In this document: piece by piece, positions 24,465 to 32,708 of the stretch
Layout of the letters: each line of letters starts with the position of its first letter
Numbering within the stretch: the first letter of the stretch is position 1
Origin: Ectothiorhodospira haloalkaliphila ATCC 51935
GTDB taxonomy: Bacteria; Pseudomonadota; Gammaproteobacteria; Ectothiorhodospirales; Ectothiorhodospiraceae
Length of the DNA stretch: 48,139 nt
Direction of reading: 5' to 3'
Assembly (NCBI RefSeq): GCF_000633935.1
Contig: NZ_KK214996.1
Span: 31,807 to 79,945, forward strand
Position numbers and translations under genes: made by a program
The notes under the pieces: generated by a model
Told to the model about the DNA's origin: nothing
Databases searched by the model: none
The model's input: only the letters and a program-made list of their open reading frames with translations

Positions 24465-25543
24465 CGCCGAAAACCTTTCTGGTCACCGGCGGTGCCGGTT
24501 TCATCGGCTCGGCCGTGGTGCGTGAGCTCATCCAGGCCAGTGATCATCGGGTGGTGGTGGTGGACAAGCTCACCTATGCGGGCAATCTGGAATCCCTGGC
24601 TCCCGTGGCGGGCAGTGACCGGTATCACTTCATCCAGGCCGACATCTGCGATGCCCAGGCCATGGCGGCGGCCTTTCGTGCCCATGCGCCGGATATCGTC
24701 ATGCATCTGGCGGCGGAGAGCCATGTGGATCGCTCCATCGATGGCCCGGCGGCCTTCATCGAGACCAACATGGTGGGCACCTACACCCTGCTGGAGGTGG
24801 CCCGGGGTTACTGGAAGGGCCTGCAGGCCGAGCGGCCCACCCAGGCGGCCGGGTTTCGCTTTCACCACATTTCCACCGATGAGGTGTACGGTGATCTGGA
24901 GGGCCCGGAGGGTTTGTTCACCGAGACCACGCCCTATGCCCCCAGCTCCCCCTATTCCGCCAGCAAGGCCGGTTCCGATCACCTGGTGCGGGCCTGGCAG
25001 CGCACCTATGGCTTGCCGACTCTGGTCACCAATTGCAGCAACAACTATGGGCCCTATCACTTCCCGGAAAAACTCATTCCGCTGATGATTCTCAATGCCC
25101 TGGCGGGCAAGCCTCTGCCGGTGTATGGCGATGGCGGTCAGATCCGTGACTGGCTGTATGTGGAGGACCATGCCCGCGCCCTGATCCGGGTGGCCACCCG
25201 GGGGCAGCCCGGCGAGACGTACAATATCGGCGGCCACAATGAGAAGACCAACCTGGAGGTGGTGCATACCCTGTGTGACCTGCTGCAGGTGGTGCGTCCT
25301 CCTGCTTTTGGGGGGCATTATCGGGACTTGATCACCTTCGTGCAGGATCGCCCTGGCCATGACCGGCGCTATGCCATCGATGCCGGCAAGATCGAGCGGG
25401 AGCTGGGCTGGACACCGCAGGAAACCTTTGAATCCGGCCTGGGCAAGACGGTGCAGTGGTATCTGGACAACCCAGCCTGGTGGCAGCGTGTGCTGGATGG
25501 GAGTTATCAGGGGGAGCGATTGGGGGTGGGGGCCGGGGCGTGA
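24461..25543 (+). CDS. rmlB: dTDP-glucose 4,6-dehydratase
   Basis: A 360-residue short-chain dehydrogenase-type enzyme. [10 protein letters not shown] (about 7-16) binds [23 protein letters not shown] (catalytic Thr-Asp-Glu) and [11 protein letters not shown] (catalytic Tyr-x3-Lys) are all present. It makes dTDP-4-dehydro-6-deoxyglucose. The gene order is rmlA-rmlC-rmlB; rmlD, the final reductase for dTDP-rhamnose, is not in the window. The last ~97 bases before 25530 occur again at 27315-27411, beyond the XRE/PIN module. The full-length gene here ends normally at 25543. Confidence 0.94.
   Translation: MTPKTFLVTGGAGFIGSAVVRELIQASDHRVVVVDKLTYAGNLESLAPVAGSDRYHFIQADICDAQAMAAAFRAHAPDIVMHLAAESHVDRSIDGPAAFIETNMVGTYTLLEVARGYWKGLQAERPTQAAGFRFHHISTDEVYGDLEGPEGLFTETTPYAPSSPYSASKAGSDHLVRAWQRTYGLPTLVTNCSNNYGPYHFPEKLIPLMILNALAGKPLPVYGDGGQIRDWLYVEDHARALIRVATRGQPGETYNIGGHNEKTNLEVVHTLCDLLQVVRPPAFGGHYRDLITFVQDRPGHDRRYAIDAGKIERELGWTPQETFESGLGKTVQWYLDNPAWWQRVLDGSYQGERLGVGAGA
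25434..25530 (+). repeat. 97-bp direct repeat, copy 1 (3' end of rmlB)
   Basis: Matches 27315-27411 at 95 of 97 positions by my alignment; the two differences lie near 25501-25505. This copy is coding within rmlB. Confidence 0.9.
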
Positions 25544-25581
25544 ATACTCTGATTCTTGGGGCCAGAGGTTATTACCACCGA

Positions 25582-25619
25582 GGTTTACTTTTCGTGTAAG
25601 GTTGCGGACCAAGTAAACC
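25582..25619. promoter_or_regulatory. Inverted-repeat operator upstream of the XRE/ImmA gene
   Basis: Perfect 9-bp arms GGTTTACTT (25582-25590) and AAGTAAACC (25611-25619) are separated by 20 bp, ending 13 bp before the start codon at 25633 with GGGGGAG between. Two-turn spacing and position suit binding by a dimer of the XRE protein itself, giving autorepression. Confidence 0.65.
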
Positions 25620-25632
25620 CGGGGGAGCCTTC

Positions 25633-26727
25633 ATGCTGGGGCAACGCATACACCACGCGCGACTTGCCGCCGGTCTGACGCTTGAGGCGTTGGGCCAGCA
25701 GCTGGGTGTCACCAAGGCGGCGATTCAGAAGTATGAGAAGGGCACGGTCACGCCAGACTCGGCGAAGCTGCTCAAGATCGCCAAGGCGTGCGGCGTGCGC
25801 ACGGAGTATTTCTTCCGCAGGGAGTCTGTGGACCTGGTCAATGTCGAGTTCCGCAAGACCAGCACCTTTGGCGCGAAGCGCGCTCAGGCGGTAAAGATTC
25901 GCGTGGCAGAGCAGGTCGAGAAGCGTATCGCGCTGCTCAACGCCTTCCCAACGTCACCCATTTCTCGCTTTGCCGTCCCTGCCCCCGTTCCCGAACAGAT
26001 TACCGACCTGGAGGCTCTGGAAGCCGTCGCCGATGAAGTACGTCATGCCTGGTCGTTGGGTCTGAACCCGATCGGGGACCTGACGGACACCTTGGAAACC
26101 CTTGGGATACTGGTGCTCACGGTTTGTGAAGATCACGCGGCATTTTCCGGGATGACGGCGACCGCCGTTGCGGCAGATGGCCAGCAGTATCCCGTGGTGG
26201 CGGTATCATCCACCTGGCCGGGTGATCGTCAACGCTTCACGCTGGCTCATGAGCTTGGCCATGTATTGCTGGCTGGGCGATTGGCCGATGAAGTGAGCGA
26301 AGAGAAGGCCTGCGACCGCTTTGCCGGGGCCTTCCTGGTACCGCAAGCTGCAGTGAAACACGAGCTGGGTGAGCGTCGCCACCGCCTGGAGCCGCGTGAG
26401 CTTTACCGTCTCAAGCATGAATACGGCCTTTCCATGAAAGGCTGGACGATTCGCGCCTTGCAATGCGGGGTGATCCCGCACGCCTGTTTTGAGTCTCTGA
26501 TGAAGTGGTTTTCGGTCAACCGGTGGCATCGAGCGGAGCCGGGTGATCCGTTACCCACCGAAACGCCGCAGTTGTTCGAGCAACTGGTGTACCGTGCCCT
26601 GGCCGAGCAGTTGATCTCCGAGGCCAAGGCCGCCGAGCTACTTGGCATCCCGCGTCTACAGTTCTGCCGCCAACGTTGGATGGAGCCGCCCTGGATGGAG
26701 ACCGTGGATGCTGCTGCTGATCAGTGA
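25633..26727 (+). CDS. XRE-family regulator fused to an ImmA/IrrE metallopeptidase domain
   Basis: 364 residues. Residues about 1-60 are an XRE helix-turn-helix (L-T-L-E-A-L-G-Q-Q-L-G-V-T-K-A-A-I-Q-K-Y). Residues about 130-260 are the zinc peptidase domain with F-T-L-A-H-E-L-G-H-V-L (about 200-210) and the third ligand region E-E-K-A-C-D-R-F-A-G-A-F. This fusion (COG2856 type) acts as antitoxin or switch regulator in several toxin-antitoxin and phage systems, where the peptidase can inactivate a repressor. The PIN-domain gene starts inside its last 20 bases, so the two are translationally coupled and likely form a module. A perfect inverted repeat precedes the gene. Confidence 0.9.
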   Translation: MLGQRIHHARLAAGLTLEALGQQLGVTKAAIQKYEKGTVTPDSAKLLKIAKACGVRTEYFFRRESVDLVNVEFRKTSTFGAKRAQAVKIRVAEQVEKRIALLNAFPTSPISRFAVPAPVPEQITDLEALEAVADEVRHAWSLGLNPIGDLTDTLETLGILVLTVCEDHAAFSGMTATAVAADGQQYPVVAVSSTWPGDRQRFTLAHELGHVLLAGRLADEVSEEKACDRFAGAFLVPQAAVKHELGERRHRLEPRELYRLKHEYGLSMKGWTIRALQCGVIPHACFESLMKWFSVNRWHRAEPGDPLPTETPQLFEQLVYRALAEQLISEAKAAELLGIPRLQFCRQRWMEPPWMETVDAAADQ

Positions 26728-27223
26728 TGCCAATATCATTATCGATCTGGAGGCTGGTGAGATATTGGCGGAGCTTTTCCAGCTACCTTATCAGTTTGCC
26801 ATGCCGGATGTGCTCTTTGAAGAGGAGGTGGCTGATGGAAGTCCACACCTGATCGATATGGGGCTACAGCCTCTGGTGGTCAGTGGCGAGTATCTGGAAT
26901 ACGCGATAAGGCTTGGGGAACAGTATGGCGATGAACCTGGCTTTAATGATCGCCTAGCACCGGCCTTGGCAAAGCAAGAGTCGTGCCCGCTGCTGACCGG
27001 TGATGGCAATCTTCGCTTGCTGGCCGCGAACGAAGACGCTGATGTACGTGGTACTTTATGGATTTTCTCCGAGCTGATCGAGTTCGGGCTCTTGACCAAA
27101 GCCGAGGCGGTAAAAGCTCTTGGAAAGATGAAGGGGCGAGGTAGGCGCTTGCCTTGGAAGGAAGCTGAAAAGACGATCCAACTAGCCGTTTATAACGCGA
27201 AGTGGACGTCCAAGGGGCAGTAA
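26708..27223 (+). CDS. PIN-domain protein, probable toxin partner
   Basis: 171 residues. The PIN RNase fold is indicated by L-L-I-S-D-A-N-I-I-I-D-L (first Asp), the acidic F-E-E-E-V, F-N-D-R-L-A-P-A-L-A (Asp) and L-L-T-G-D-G-N-L-R-L-L (last Asp), the four acidic positions of the Mg-dependent active site. The start is the ATG at 26708 within the end of the XRE/ImmA gene; the open frame 22 codons further upstream has no PIN similarity. The antitoxin-toxin order and overlap fit a type II-like module in which XRE-ImmA restrains the nuclease. RNA target unknown. Confidence 0.82.
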   Translation: MLLLISDANIIIDLEAGEILAELFQLPYQFAMPDVLFEEEVADGSPHLIDMGLQPLVVSGEYLEYAIRLGEQYGDEPGFNDRLAPALAKQESCPLLTGDGNLRLLAANEDADVRGTLWIFSELIEFGLLTKAEAVKALGKMKGRGRRLPWKEAEKTIQLAVYNAKWTSKGQ

Positions 27224-27314
27224 GCAATGTGCAGTCGTACCTACACGCTATCGAACATCATGCTTGCAAACGAGGAGGAGTCCATATACGTCAAGAGTGC
27301 CTGTCCCTGCTCTC

Positions 27315-27411
27315 CCGGCCTGGGCAAGACGGTGCAGTGGTATCTGGACAACCCAGCCTGGTGGCAGCGTGTGCTGGATGGCAGCTATCAGGGGGAGCGA
27401 TTGGGGGTGGG
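27315..27411 (+). repeat. 97-bp direct repeat, copy 2 (orphan rmlB 3' end)
   Basis: Repeats 25434-25530 at 95 of 97 positions, encoding the same [12 protein letters not shown] stretch but with no rmlB body upstream. It lies 91 bp after the PIN stop, so the XRE/PIN pair is bracketed by the repeats. An 82-codon ORF running through it from 27227 is fortuitous. Confidence 0.9.
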
Positions 27412-27453
27412 AAACAACAGCGACAAGCCCTGCCGTTCAGGGCAGCGAGATGA

Positions 27454-27723
27454 TCAGCGTTTGAGGTTGCGATAGAAATTCTCGTGGGTGCCGACCAGCA
27501 AAAGCAGTCGGATGGTCGGGTCGTACTCGTAAGCGAGCAGGAATTGCTGACCAACGCATGGGAACTTGTAGACGAACACACCGGCAAGATCGCCCTTCTT
27601 GGCCTCACCTCGCTCAGGCTGGTCGACGATGGTTGCGACTGCAGCGTCGATGGCGGCCTGCTGGTTGCGCTGAAGGCGCTTGTAGGCACGGCTGAAGGCA
27701 TTGGTCTGGAGGACCGTGATCAT
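27454..27723 (-). CDS. RelE/ParE-family toxin
   Basis: An 89-residue basic protein with the ParE/RelE fold pattern: [12 protein letters not shown], then [12 protein letters not shown], the strand F-V-Y-K-F and the closing [14 protein letters not shown]. Members either cleave mRNA on the ribosome or poison DNA gyrase; which applies cannot be told here. Its start overlaps the stop of the antitoxin gene (27720-27723), the standard antitoxin-first order on the minus strand. It sits 42 bp beyond the orphan rmlB repeat and converges on it. Confidence 0.8.
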   Translation of the reverse strand: MITVLQTNAFSRAYKRLQRNQQAAIDAAVATIVDQPERGEAKKGDLAGVFVYKFPCVGQQFLLAYEYDPTIRLLLLVGTHENFYRNLKR

Positions 27724-27950
27724 TCCCGGGAAAGGCCCTGCGGAATAAATGGTGTGGCCTGCTCGCGGCCTTCTGCGCGAGCTATGAGCAAGTCGCGTAC
27801 GAACTCGACCGGCAGATCGGGATTGTCGAGAGCCACCTTACCCACCCTGGCCCAGAACTCGATCTGACCGGCGATGGTGCGGCATTCCGCCCGGGCTTGG
27901 GCCTTGGCGCTTTCGTACAGTTCGTCTTCGATGCGGACAGGCATGCCCAT
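27720..27950 (-). CDS. ParD-like antitoxin
   Basis: 76 residues. P-V-R-I-E-D-E-L-Y-E-S-A-K-A-Q-A and R-T-I-A-G-Q-I-E-F-W-A-R-V-G show the ParD-like antitoxin pattern (a ribbon-helix-helix relative) and the C-terminal tail should wrap the toxin. GGGA lies about 8 bp before the start. A second ATG two codons in is possible. It probably represses its own promoter through the small palindrome upstream. Confidence 0.78.
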   Translation of the reverse strand: MGMPVRIEDELYESAKAQARAECRTIAGQIEFWARVGKVALDNPDLPVEFVRDLLIARAEGREQATPFIPQGLSRE

Positions 27951-27971
27951 GATTTTTTCCCGATTGAGTTT

Positions 27972-27985
27972 GCTACTTTTGTAGC
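27972..27985. promoter_or_regulatory. Palindrome upstream of the ParD-like gene
   Basis: GCTAC-TTTT-GTAGC, 5-bp arms, 21 bp upstream of the antitoxin start; a likely autoregulatory operator. Confidence 0.4.
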
Positions 27986-28032
27986 TTACCCTCCCCCCCT
28001 CTCGGTGTCAAAGTTGGAAAACCGTCAACCAC

Positions 28033-28050
28033 CCCGGCCTGAAGACCGGG
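28033..28050 (-). repeat. IS200/IS605 right-end hairpin remnant
   Basis: An imperfect palindrome (CCCGG ... CCGGG) 15 bp beyond the TnpB stop, where IS200/IS605 elements carry the subterminal hairpin recognised by TnpA and where omega RNA ends. Confidence 0.5.
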
Positions 28051-28064
28051 TATTCCTACGGCGC

Positions 28065-28340
28065 TCAATTCGCTGATGCGATTTGAGTCGCTTCGGTGGG
28101 TTCCGCCTGCTTCATCGGGGCTGCCGCGCCTACACCGAGGTGTGAGTGCGGTCTTACATCCCCTCCACAGGCCATGACGGCATGCCCTGCCGCCAGTATG
28201 TTGTTGGCTGCATTCACATCGGCATGAGCCGTGTGACCGCAGGGCTCCGATGCCGAGATGGCTGCAGCCGGGTGGCGCTGGTGAGGGGAGGACGTTGGTG
28301 AAGCCGGTATCTCTTTGCAGCGGTGCGCTTTGCGACATTA
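28065..28340 (-). pseudogene. TnpB (IS200/IS605 OrfB) C-terminal remnant
   Basis: On the minus strand one frame reads C-G-H-T-A-H-A-D-V-N-A-A-N-N-I-L-A-A-G, then A-A-A-P-M-K-Q-E-P-T-E-A and stops at 28065-28067. C-G-H is half of the zinc ribbon and A-D-V-N-A-A holds the last RuvC Asp of TnpB nucleases. The first Cys pair and everything before it are lost. This is the dead end of a TnpB gene with its right-end sequence still attached; no functional nuclease remains. Confidence 0.75.
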
Positions 28341-28557
28341 TTTCCTTCTCGATATCCATTTAAATTTTTGAATTTATAGGTTATTCACCTTATTGCTCAG
28401 CGGTGAAGGTGTCGCATTTTTGACTTGCATGGTCGGAGCTTATAGAGTTGCCGGTAGCCGTATGGCCGCTGGAGGTGGCGATGAGCAGTGATTGAGGTGG
28501 ACCCCAAAATTCGGACCAGGGGTTAAGCTCTGATCATTCCGACAGGAGAATCTGATC

Positions 28558-28845
28558 ATGAGCAGGAAACGCAAGCAATACAGTGCCGACTTCAAGGCCA
28601 AGGTGGCCCTTGAGGCCCTCAAAGGGGAGCAGACCACCTCGGAGCTGGCAGCCCGCTTCGAGATCCATCCGACCATGGTGAGTCAGTGGCGGCGTGAGTT
28701 GCTGGACAAGGCGACGGGGATCTTCGAGGGCAAGGGCGGCGGCAAAGCGGCCCAGAAGACCCAGGAGGAGATCGACACCCTGTACCGTGAGATCGGCAAG
28801 CTGACGGTGGAACGGGATTTTTTATCGCGCAGGCTCGGTCGTTGA
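28558..28845 (+). CDS. IS3-family OrfA
   Basis: 95 residues. It opens M-S-R-K-R-K-Q-Y-S-A-D-F-K-A-K-V-A-L, with helix-turn-helix E-L-A-A-R-F-E-I-H-P-T-M-V-S-Q-W and a C-terminal leucine zipper (L-Y-R-E-I-G-K-L-T-V-E-R-D-F-L). It binds the IS ends. The slippery ATTTTTT near its end supports programmed -1 frameshifting into orfB (frame continues D-F-F-I-A-Q-A-R-S-L-S-R-A-Q). Intact. Confidence 0.9.
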   Translation: MSRKRKQYSADFKAKVALEALKGEQTTSELAARFEIHPTMVSQWRRELLDKATGIFEGKGGGKAAQKTQEEIDTLYREIGKLTVERDFLSRRLGR

Positions 28846-29692
28846 GCCGGGCCCAGCGACAGGCCTTGGTGGAGCCACGGGCGGTTGATGTCAGCGTGCG
28901 GCGACAGTGTCAGTTGCTCGACATCAGTCGTTCCTCGGTCTACTACCGGCCCAAGCCAGCCCAGGATAGCGACTTGGAGTTGATGCGCCTGATTGACGAG
29001 GAATACCTGCGAAGGCCGTTCTATGGTTCACGGCGGATGAGGGCCTATCTCAACCGCTTGGGCCACCCGGTAAACCGCAAGCGAGTCCAGCGGCTGATGC
29101 GCCAGATGGGCCTGCACGCAGTGTATCCGAGGCCGCGCACCAGTCGACCGGGGGAGGGCCACCGGATCTATCCCTACCTGTTGCGGGATCTGGTGATCGA
29201 TCGTCCCAATCAGGTCTGGGCGACCGATGTGACGTTCATCCCGATGGCCCGGGGGTTCATGTACCTGGTGGCCATCATGGACTGGCACAGTCGTCGTGTG
29301 CTCTCCTGGCGTGTGTCGAACACCCTGGACACCGACTTCTGCATTGATGCCCTTGAGGAGGCTCTGACACGCCATGGGCGCCCGAGACTCTTCAACACGG
29401 ACCAGGGCTGCCAGTTCACCAGCAAGGCGTTCACCCAGGTGCTCGAAGACCATAAAATCCAGATCAGCATGGACGGCAAGGGCTGTTACCAGGACAACAT
29501 CTTCGTGGAGCGGCTCTGGGCGCAGCGTGAAGTACGAGTGCGTCTACCTGAAGGCCTTTGAAAATGGAGCCCATTACGCCAGGACCTGAAGCAGTACTTC
29601 GCCTGGTACAACGCAGAGCGGCCCCACAAGGGCTGGACGATGCAACACCGGATGAGGTCTACTTCAACCAACCTCTGACTCGGGCGGCCTGA
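28842..29692 (+). pseudogene. IS3-family OrfB transposase with three frameshifts
   Basis: The rve-type DDE core is present: V-W-A-T-D-V-T-F-I-P (first Asp), N-T-D-Q-G-C-Q-F-T (second Asp) and D-N-I-F-V-E-R-L-W (Glu). After W the frame breaks. An extra G at about 29519 ruins R-S-V-K-Y-E-C-V-Y-L-K. A missing base near 29574 ruins H-L-R-Q-D-L-K-Q-Y-F. A missing C near 29634 ruins K-G-L-D-D-A-T-P-D-E-V. Correcting all three restores a normal C-terminus ending R-A-A at TGA 29690-29692. The predicted product stops early at 29561. TTG at 28842 would start a separate OrfB. Confidence 0.85.
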
Positions 29693-29765
29693 CGCCTGAG
29701 AGATACAACCCGGTTAGAGCTTAAACCCCCTGTCAGGTGGTCCAGCAGATGGGGTCCACTTCAAT

Positions 29766-30069
29766 GACGCCCTGGAGATGGCCGAACGCACCGAGTGCTG
29801 ATATGCTAGGGCCGGTCAGCGCTCCCCCGGCCAGGGGGTTGACCGGCCCAGAGCGGGCATTCGGCCTGCACTGACCAGCGGCCGCAAACCCGTCTGAACC
29901 GGACAGGTTACTCCCACCCACTCCCAGTTACGCCTTGACAGCCGCCGCCCCAAGGCGAAGGGATATTGCGGTGAAGGCGGTTGGATTTCCTATCCTTTAC
30001 CTTTTTAACTGTTCAGGCTCCCTGCCCACAGTCTGCCCATTCCCCCCCCGATAGGCTATCCTGCCCTGC
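29766..30069. other. Gene-free remnant between the IS3 and IS66 fragments
   Basis: 304 bp with no supported gene. Contains the 29809-29849 inverted repeat and ends with a C-rich run before the IS66 fragment. Confidence 0.5.
29809..29849. repeat. Large GC-rich inverted repeat
   Basis: Perfect 10-bp arms GGGCCGGTCA (29809-29818) and TGACCGGCCC (29840-29849) enclose a nested CCCCC/GGGGG pairing. It could be a terminator-like structure or an IS end; no T-tract follows on either strand. Confidence 0.5.
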
Positions 30070-30492
30070 ATGAAGCTCCAGCGCCCCACCCAAGTGGCGC
30101 AGGCCAAGGAACAGGGCCTGACCCACCTACCGAGGGATCAGATCGAAGCATTCCTCGAGGTCTATGACGAGCAGGTCGGCCGCCAAGCAACACCAGGTCC
30201 CCGAGGACAGCAGCCGGCGGCGCGTCAAACAGCACCGGCCACCAACCTGCTGTTGAGGCTGCGGGACTTTCCCGACGCCATCTGGCGCTTTGTGACCGAC
30301 TGGCGAGTCCCCTTCATCAACAACCTCGCCGAGCGGATGGTCCGCCCCATCAGGGTGAAACTGAAGGTCATCGGTGGGTTCCGGGGCAAGGGGGGCAGCT
30401 TTGCATCCTTCATCATCCGCTCCGTTTGGGAAAGCAGCAAGCTACGCGGGCAGAACTCATTCGAAGTCCTGCGGCTGGCTGCGACAGCCTGA
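30070..30492 (+). pseudogene. IS66-family transposase (TnpC) C-terminal fragment
   Basis: A 140-codon frame. R-D-Q-I-E-A-F-L-E-V-Y-D-E-Q-V, N-L-L-L-R-L-R-D-F-P-D, V-P-F-I-N-N-L-A-E-R-M-V-R-P and V-K-L-K-V-I-G-G-F-R match the last third of IS66 TnpC, including the final catalytic Glu in N-N-L-A-E. The N-terminal and central parts, tnpA, tnpB and recognisable ends are missing. It is a different sequence from the IS66 pieces at 430-588 and 3145-3253. Confidence 0.75.
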
Positions 30493-30611
30493 GTAGCTAC
30501 TATCCTTTTCCTATCCTTCGGACTGACTCGCCTTCCGGAGGCAATGCTCAGCCTCACCCAGGCCCTTTTTCGAACACTGGTGGGCACCGAACGTTATGAG
30601 CAAGTATTCCG

Positions 30612-32258
30612 ATGTTCAGCATAAATCGATCCTATGTGCGCATAGTTTTAACGCTTGTTGGCTTGATGGCCATAACCGCCACCGTCATCGGCGTTGTTTC
30701 TTTTTCTGGAGGCCACAAGGCTGCTACGGATATGGCGGCACAATTACAGGGGCAAATAGCAGACACGGTTCAGGATCGAGTGCAGGCATTTCTGGAACGG
30801 CCTCATGTATTAACGCATATGAATGGTTTGAAAGTTATAGAAAACCCTGCTTCTTTAGATGATCCCCACGCTTTGAGCACCTCATGGTTAAATCAGCTTC
30901 ACGCCTTTGACAGTATGCAAACAATCGCTGTTGGCATAGAGGAACAGGGCAATTTTATTGGGGTCGGGCGAGCGGCAGACGGCCATTTCACTATAGCGAG
31001 TAGGAATCTGGATGCGGACAATCACTATCGTGTGTTTCAGGTTGACACCCAAGGACAGCCCATTAAAACATTAACTGAAATTCGGAACTATGACGCCAGA
31101 GAACGCCCTTGGTATCAAGCTGCCGTGCAAGCGGATCAAGCCATTTGGAGTCCGATCTATATTTGGGCTGCTGGCACATCGATTGGCTTGACGGCTGCAC
31201 TGCCGATTAAGGAGGCCGATGGTCGATTGCTAGGTGTACAGCAGGCGGCCTTATCACTGGATTTCATCAGCGACCATTTACAAGAATTAGCTGGCAACCT
31301 AGACCAAAAAGTCTTTATCGTGGAACCCAATGGATTGCTAGTGGGCACATCAGCCACAGAAGCGGTGGTTAAGATTGAAAATCAGGGTGTTGAGCGTGTT
31401 TCTATGCTGAGTAGTACCGATCCCTTTACCCAAGCAGCTGCTCAGTATCTTGACCAGCACATTGATGTGGTCAACGGGCTGGACAAACCGGTTTATACTG
31501 CCTTTGAGGTTGCAGATCAACGTTATTTTCTCTCTGTAACTCGCATGGATGACTCGCGGGGTCTGAATTGGGTGATCGTCACCGGTATGCCGCAAGCTAC
31601 CCTGATGTCCAATACCCATACAACACTACGCATCACACTGGGAATCACGTTGGCAGCAACCCTAGCGGCCATGCTGCTGGGTGTAGTGATCGCCCGTCAA
31701 TTGGTTGCGGCTGAGCGGCGCCTTACTCAGGCTAACCAGCAACTGCTGGACTCTAATGAGAAATTGCAGTATGTAGCCAGCACGGATAACCTGACTGGCT
31801 TGATGAATAGGCGTAAATTTCTGGACATTGCTGAACGGGAGCTGCTGCAATATGAACGTTATCAAAGGGATTTCAGTATTATCTTGATGGACCTGGATCA
31901 TTTCAAGCAGGTTAATGATCAGTATGGCCATAATGTGGGAGATCTTGTGCTCAAACAGACGGCTGAAATTCTGCTGCACTGTTCACGAAAACAGGATGCC
32001 GTGGCGCGATGGGGCGGTGAGGAATTCATCCTGCTGTTACCGGCTACAGAGCTTGATACCGCCGTTTTGGTTGCTGAGCGGATTCGGCGAAGCATCGAAG
32101 ATTATAATTATGAGAGCGGGATTAAATTGACGGGCAGCTTTGGGGTGGTTTCCTTAGCTCGTCTTGATGCCTTGGATATTGGTGCCTTGGTGAACGCGGC
32201 TGATGAACGGCTTTATCAATCAAAACACGGGGGGCGTAATCAAGTGTCAGTATCCTAA
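30612..32258 (+). CDS. Membrane diguanylate cyclase (dCache sensor + GGDEF)
   Basis: 548 residues. A transmembrane helix (about 10-32) is followed by a large periplasmic dCache-like sensor (about 40-335; W-Y-Q-A-A-V-Q is a typical landmark), a second transmembrane helix (about 338-362), a coiled linker and a GGDEF domain (about 385-548). The active site is W-G-G-E-E-F (about 467), with T-D-N-L-T-G-L-M-N-R-R upstream. The inhibitory RxxD site is present at the canonical spacing (R-K-Q-D before A-V-A-R-W). It should make c-di-GMP in response to an unknown periplasmic ligand and show product inhibition. No clear ribosome site before the ATG. More AT-rich than its neighbours, so likely acquired. 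Confidence 0.9.
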   Translation: MFSINRSYVRIVLTLVGLMAITATVIGVVSFSGGHKAATDMAAQLQGQIADTVQDRVQAFLERPHVLTHMNGLKVIENPASLDDPHALSTSWLNQLHAFDSMQTIAVGIEEQGNFIGVGRAADGHFTIASRNLDADNHYRVFQVDTQGQPIKTLTEIRNYDARERPWYQAAVQADQAIWSPIYIWAAGTSIGLTAALPIKEADGRLLGVQQAALSLDFISDHLQELAGNLDQKVFIVEPNGLLVGTSATEAVVKIENQGVERVSMLSSTDPFTQAAAQYLDQHIDVVNGLDKPVYTAFEVADQRYFLSVTRMDDSRGLNWVIVTGMPQATLMSNTHTTLRITLGITLAATLAAMLLGVVIARQLVAAERRLTQANQQLLDSNEKLQYVASTDNLTGLMNRRKFLDIAERELLQYERYQRDFSIILMDLDHFKQVNDQYGHNVGDLVLKQTAEILLHCSRKQDAVARWGGEEFILLLPATELDTAVLVAERIRRSIEDYNYESGIKLTGSFGVVSLARLDALDIGALVNAADERLYQSKHGGRNQVSVS

Positions 32259-32708
32259 AACGTTTAGTTTTCTTACCACCAACGATACTGAACCCCAAAA
32301 CTTTGACACTGGTTTACAGAAAACTAGAACACACATAGCCCCCATCCTCGAGACCATCCAGCAGCTGTTCGAACATCACCTGCAAGAGCACCGCCGCCTT
32401 CCGGAGTCCGCTCGAGTTTGTTCTGGTCAAGCCGTAGCGAACACATTTTTTAAGCTGCAGTTCTTGGCGCCACCCAGAGAGGCTCCCCTGGCGAGGGCCG
32501 ATTGGCGGGTGTGGGATCAGCGTCCGGAGTGAGAGGGTCAGCAGTCGCTCGAGAAGCGTGTACTGAGTGCCCGCTCAGGGTCGACTGCAGGCACTCATCC
32601 GGTCCCGCTGGCTGGCCGTCGGGCAGCGTGACCAGAGCTACGCCGCGTGGTCTCCGATCGAAAAAAGAAAACTCCCAGGACATCGCCGGGGCGTCACCGA
32701 CGCTCCCC
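32259..32708. other. 450-bp gene-free stretch
   Basis: No gene I can support. The plus strand has a short protein-like run (I-L-E-T-I-Q-Q-L-F-E-H-H-L) without start context or recognisable family, possibly a fragment. Composition changes here from AT-rich to GC-rich. Confidence 0.45.

Larger units (their letters stand above)
28493..29763. mobile_element. IS3-family insertion sequence, decayed
   Basis: Terminal inverted repeats TGAGGTGGACCCCA (28493-28506) and TGGGGTCCACTTCA (29750-29763) differ at one position and enclose orfA and orfB. A poly-T slip site at 28818-28823 would give the usual OrfAB fusion. The orfB 3' part has three indels, so the element cannot move by itself. I see no clear target duplication. 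Confidence 0.85.

Noticed and set aside
24326-25612. 428-codon open frame antisense to rmlB
   Set aside because: Composition-driven shadow; rmlB on the plus strand is unmistakable.
27227-27475. 82-codon ORF as a small gene after the PIN gene
   Set aside because: It runs through the duplicated rmlB end and has no ribosome site; the protein-like part is just the copied RmlB C-terminus.
32203-32532. 109-codon ORF overlapping the end of the diguanylate cyclase gene
   Set aside because: Its first part is out of frame inside the cyclase and the rest has no family match; only a short helical-looking run is protein-like.
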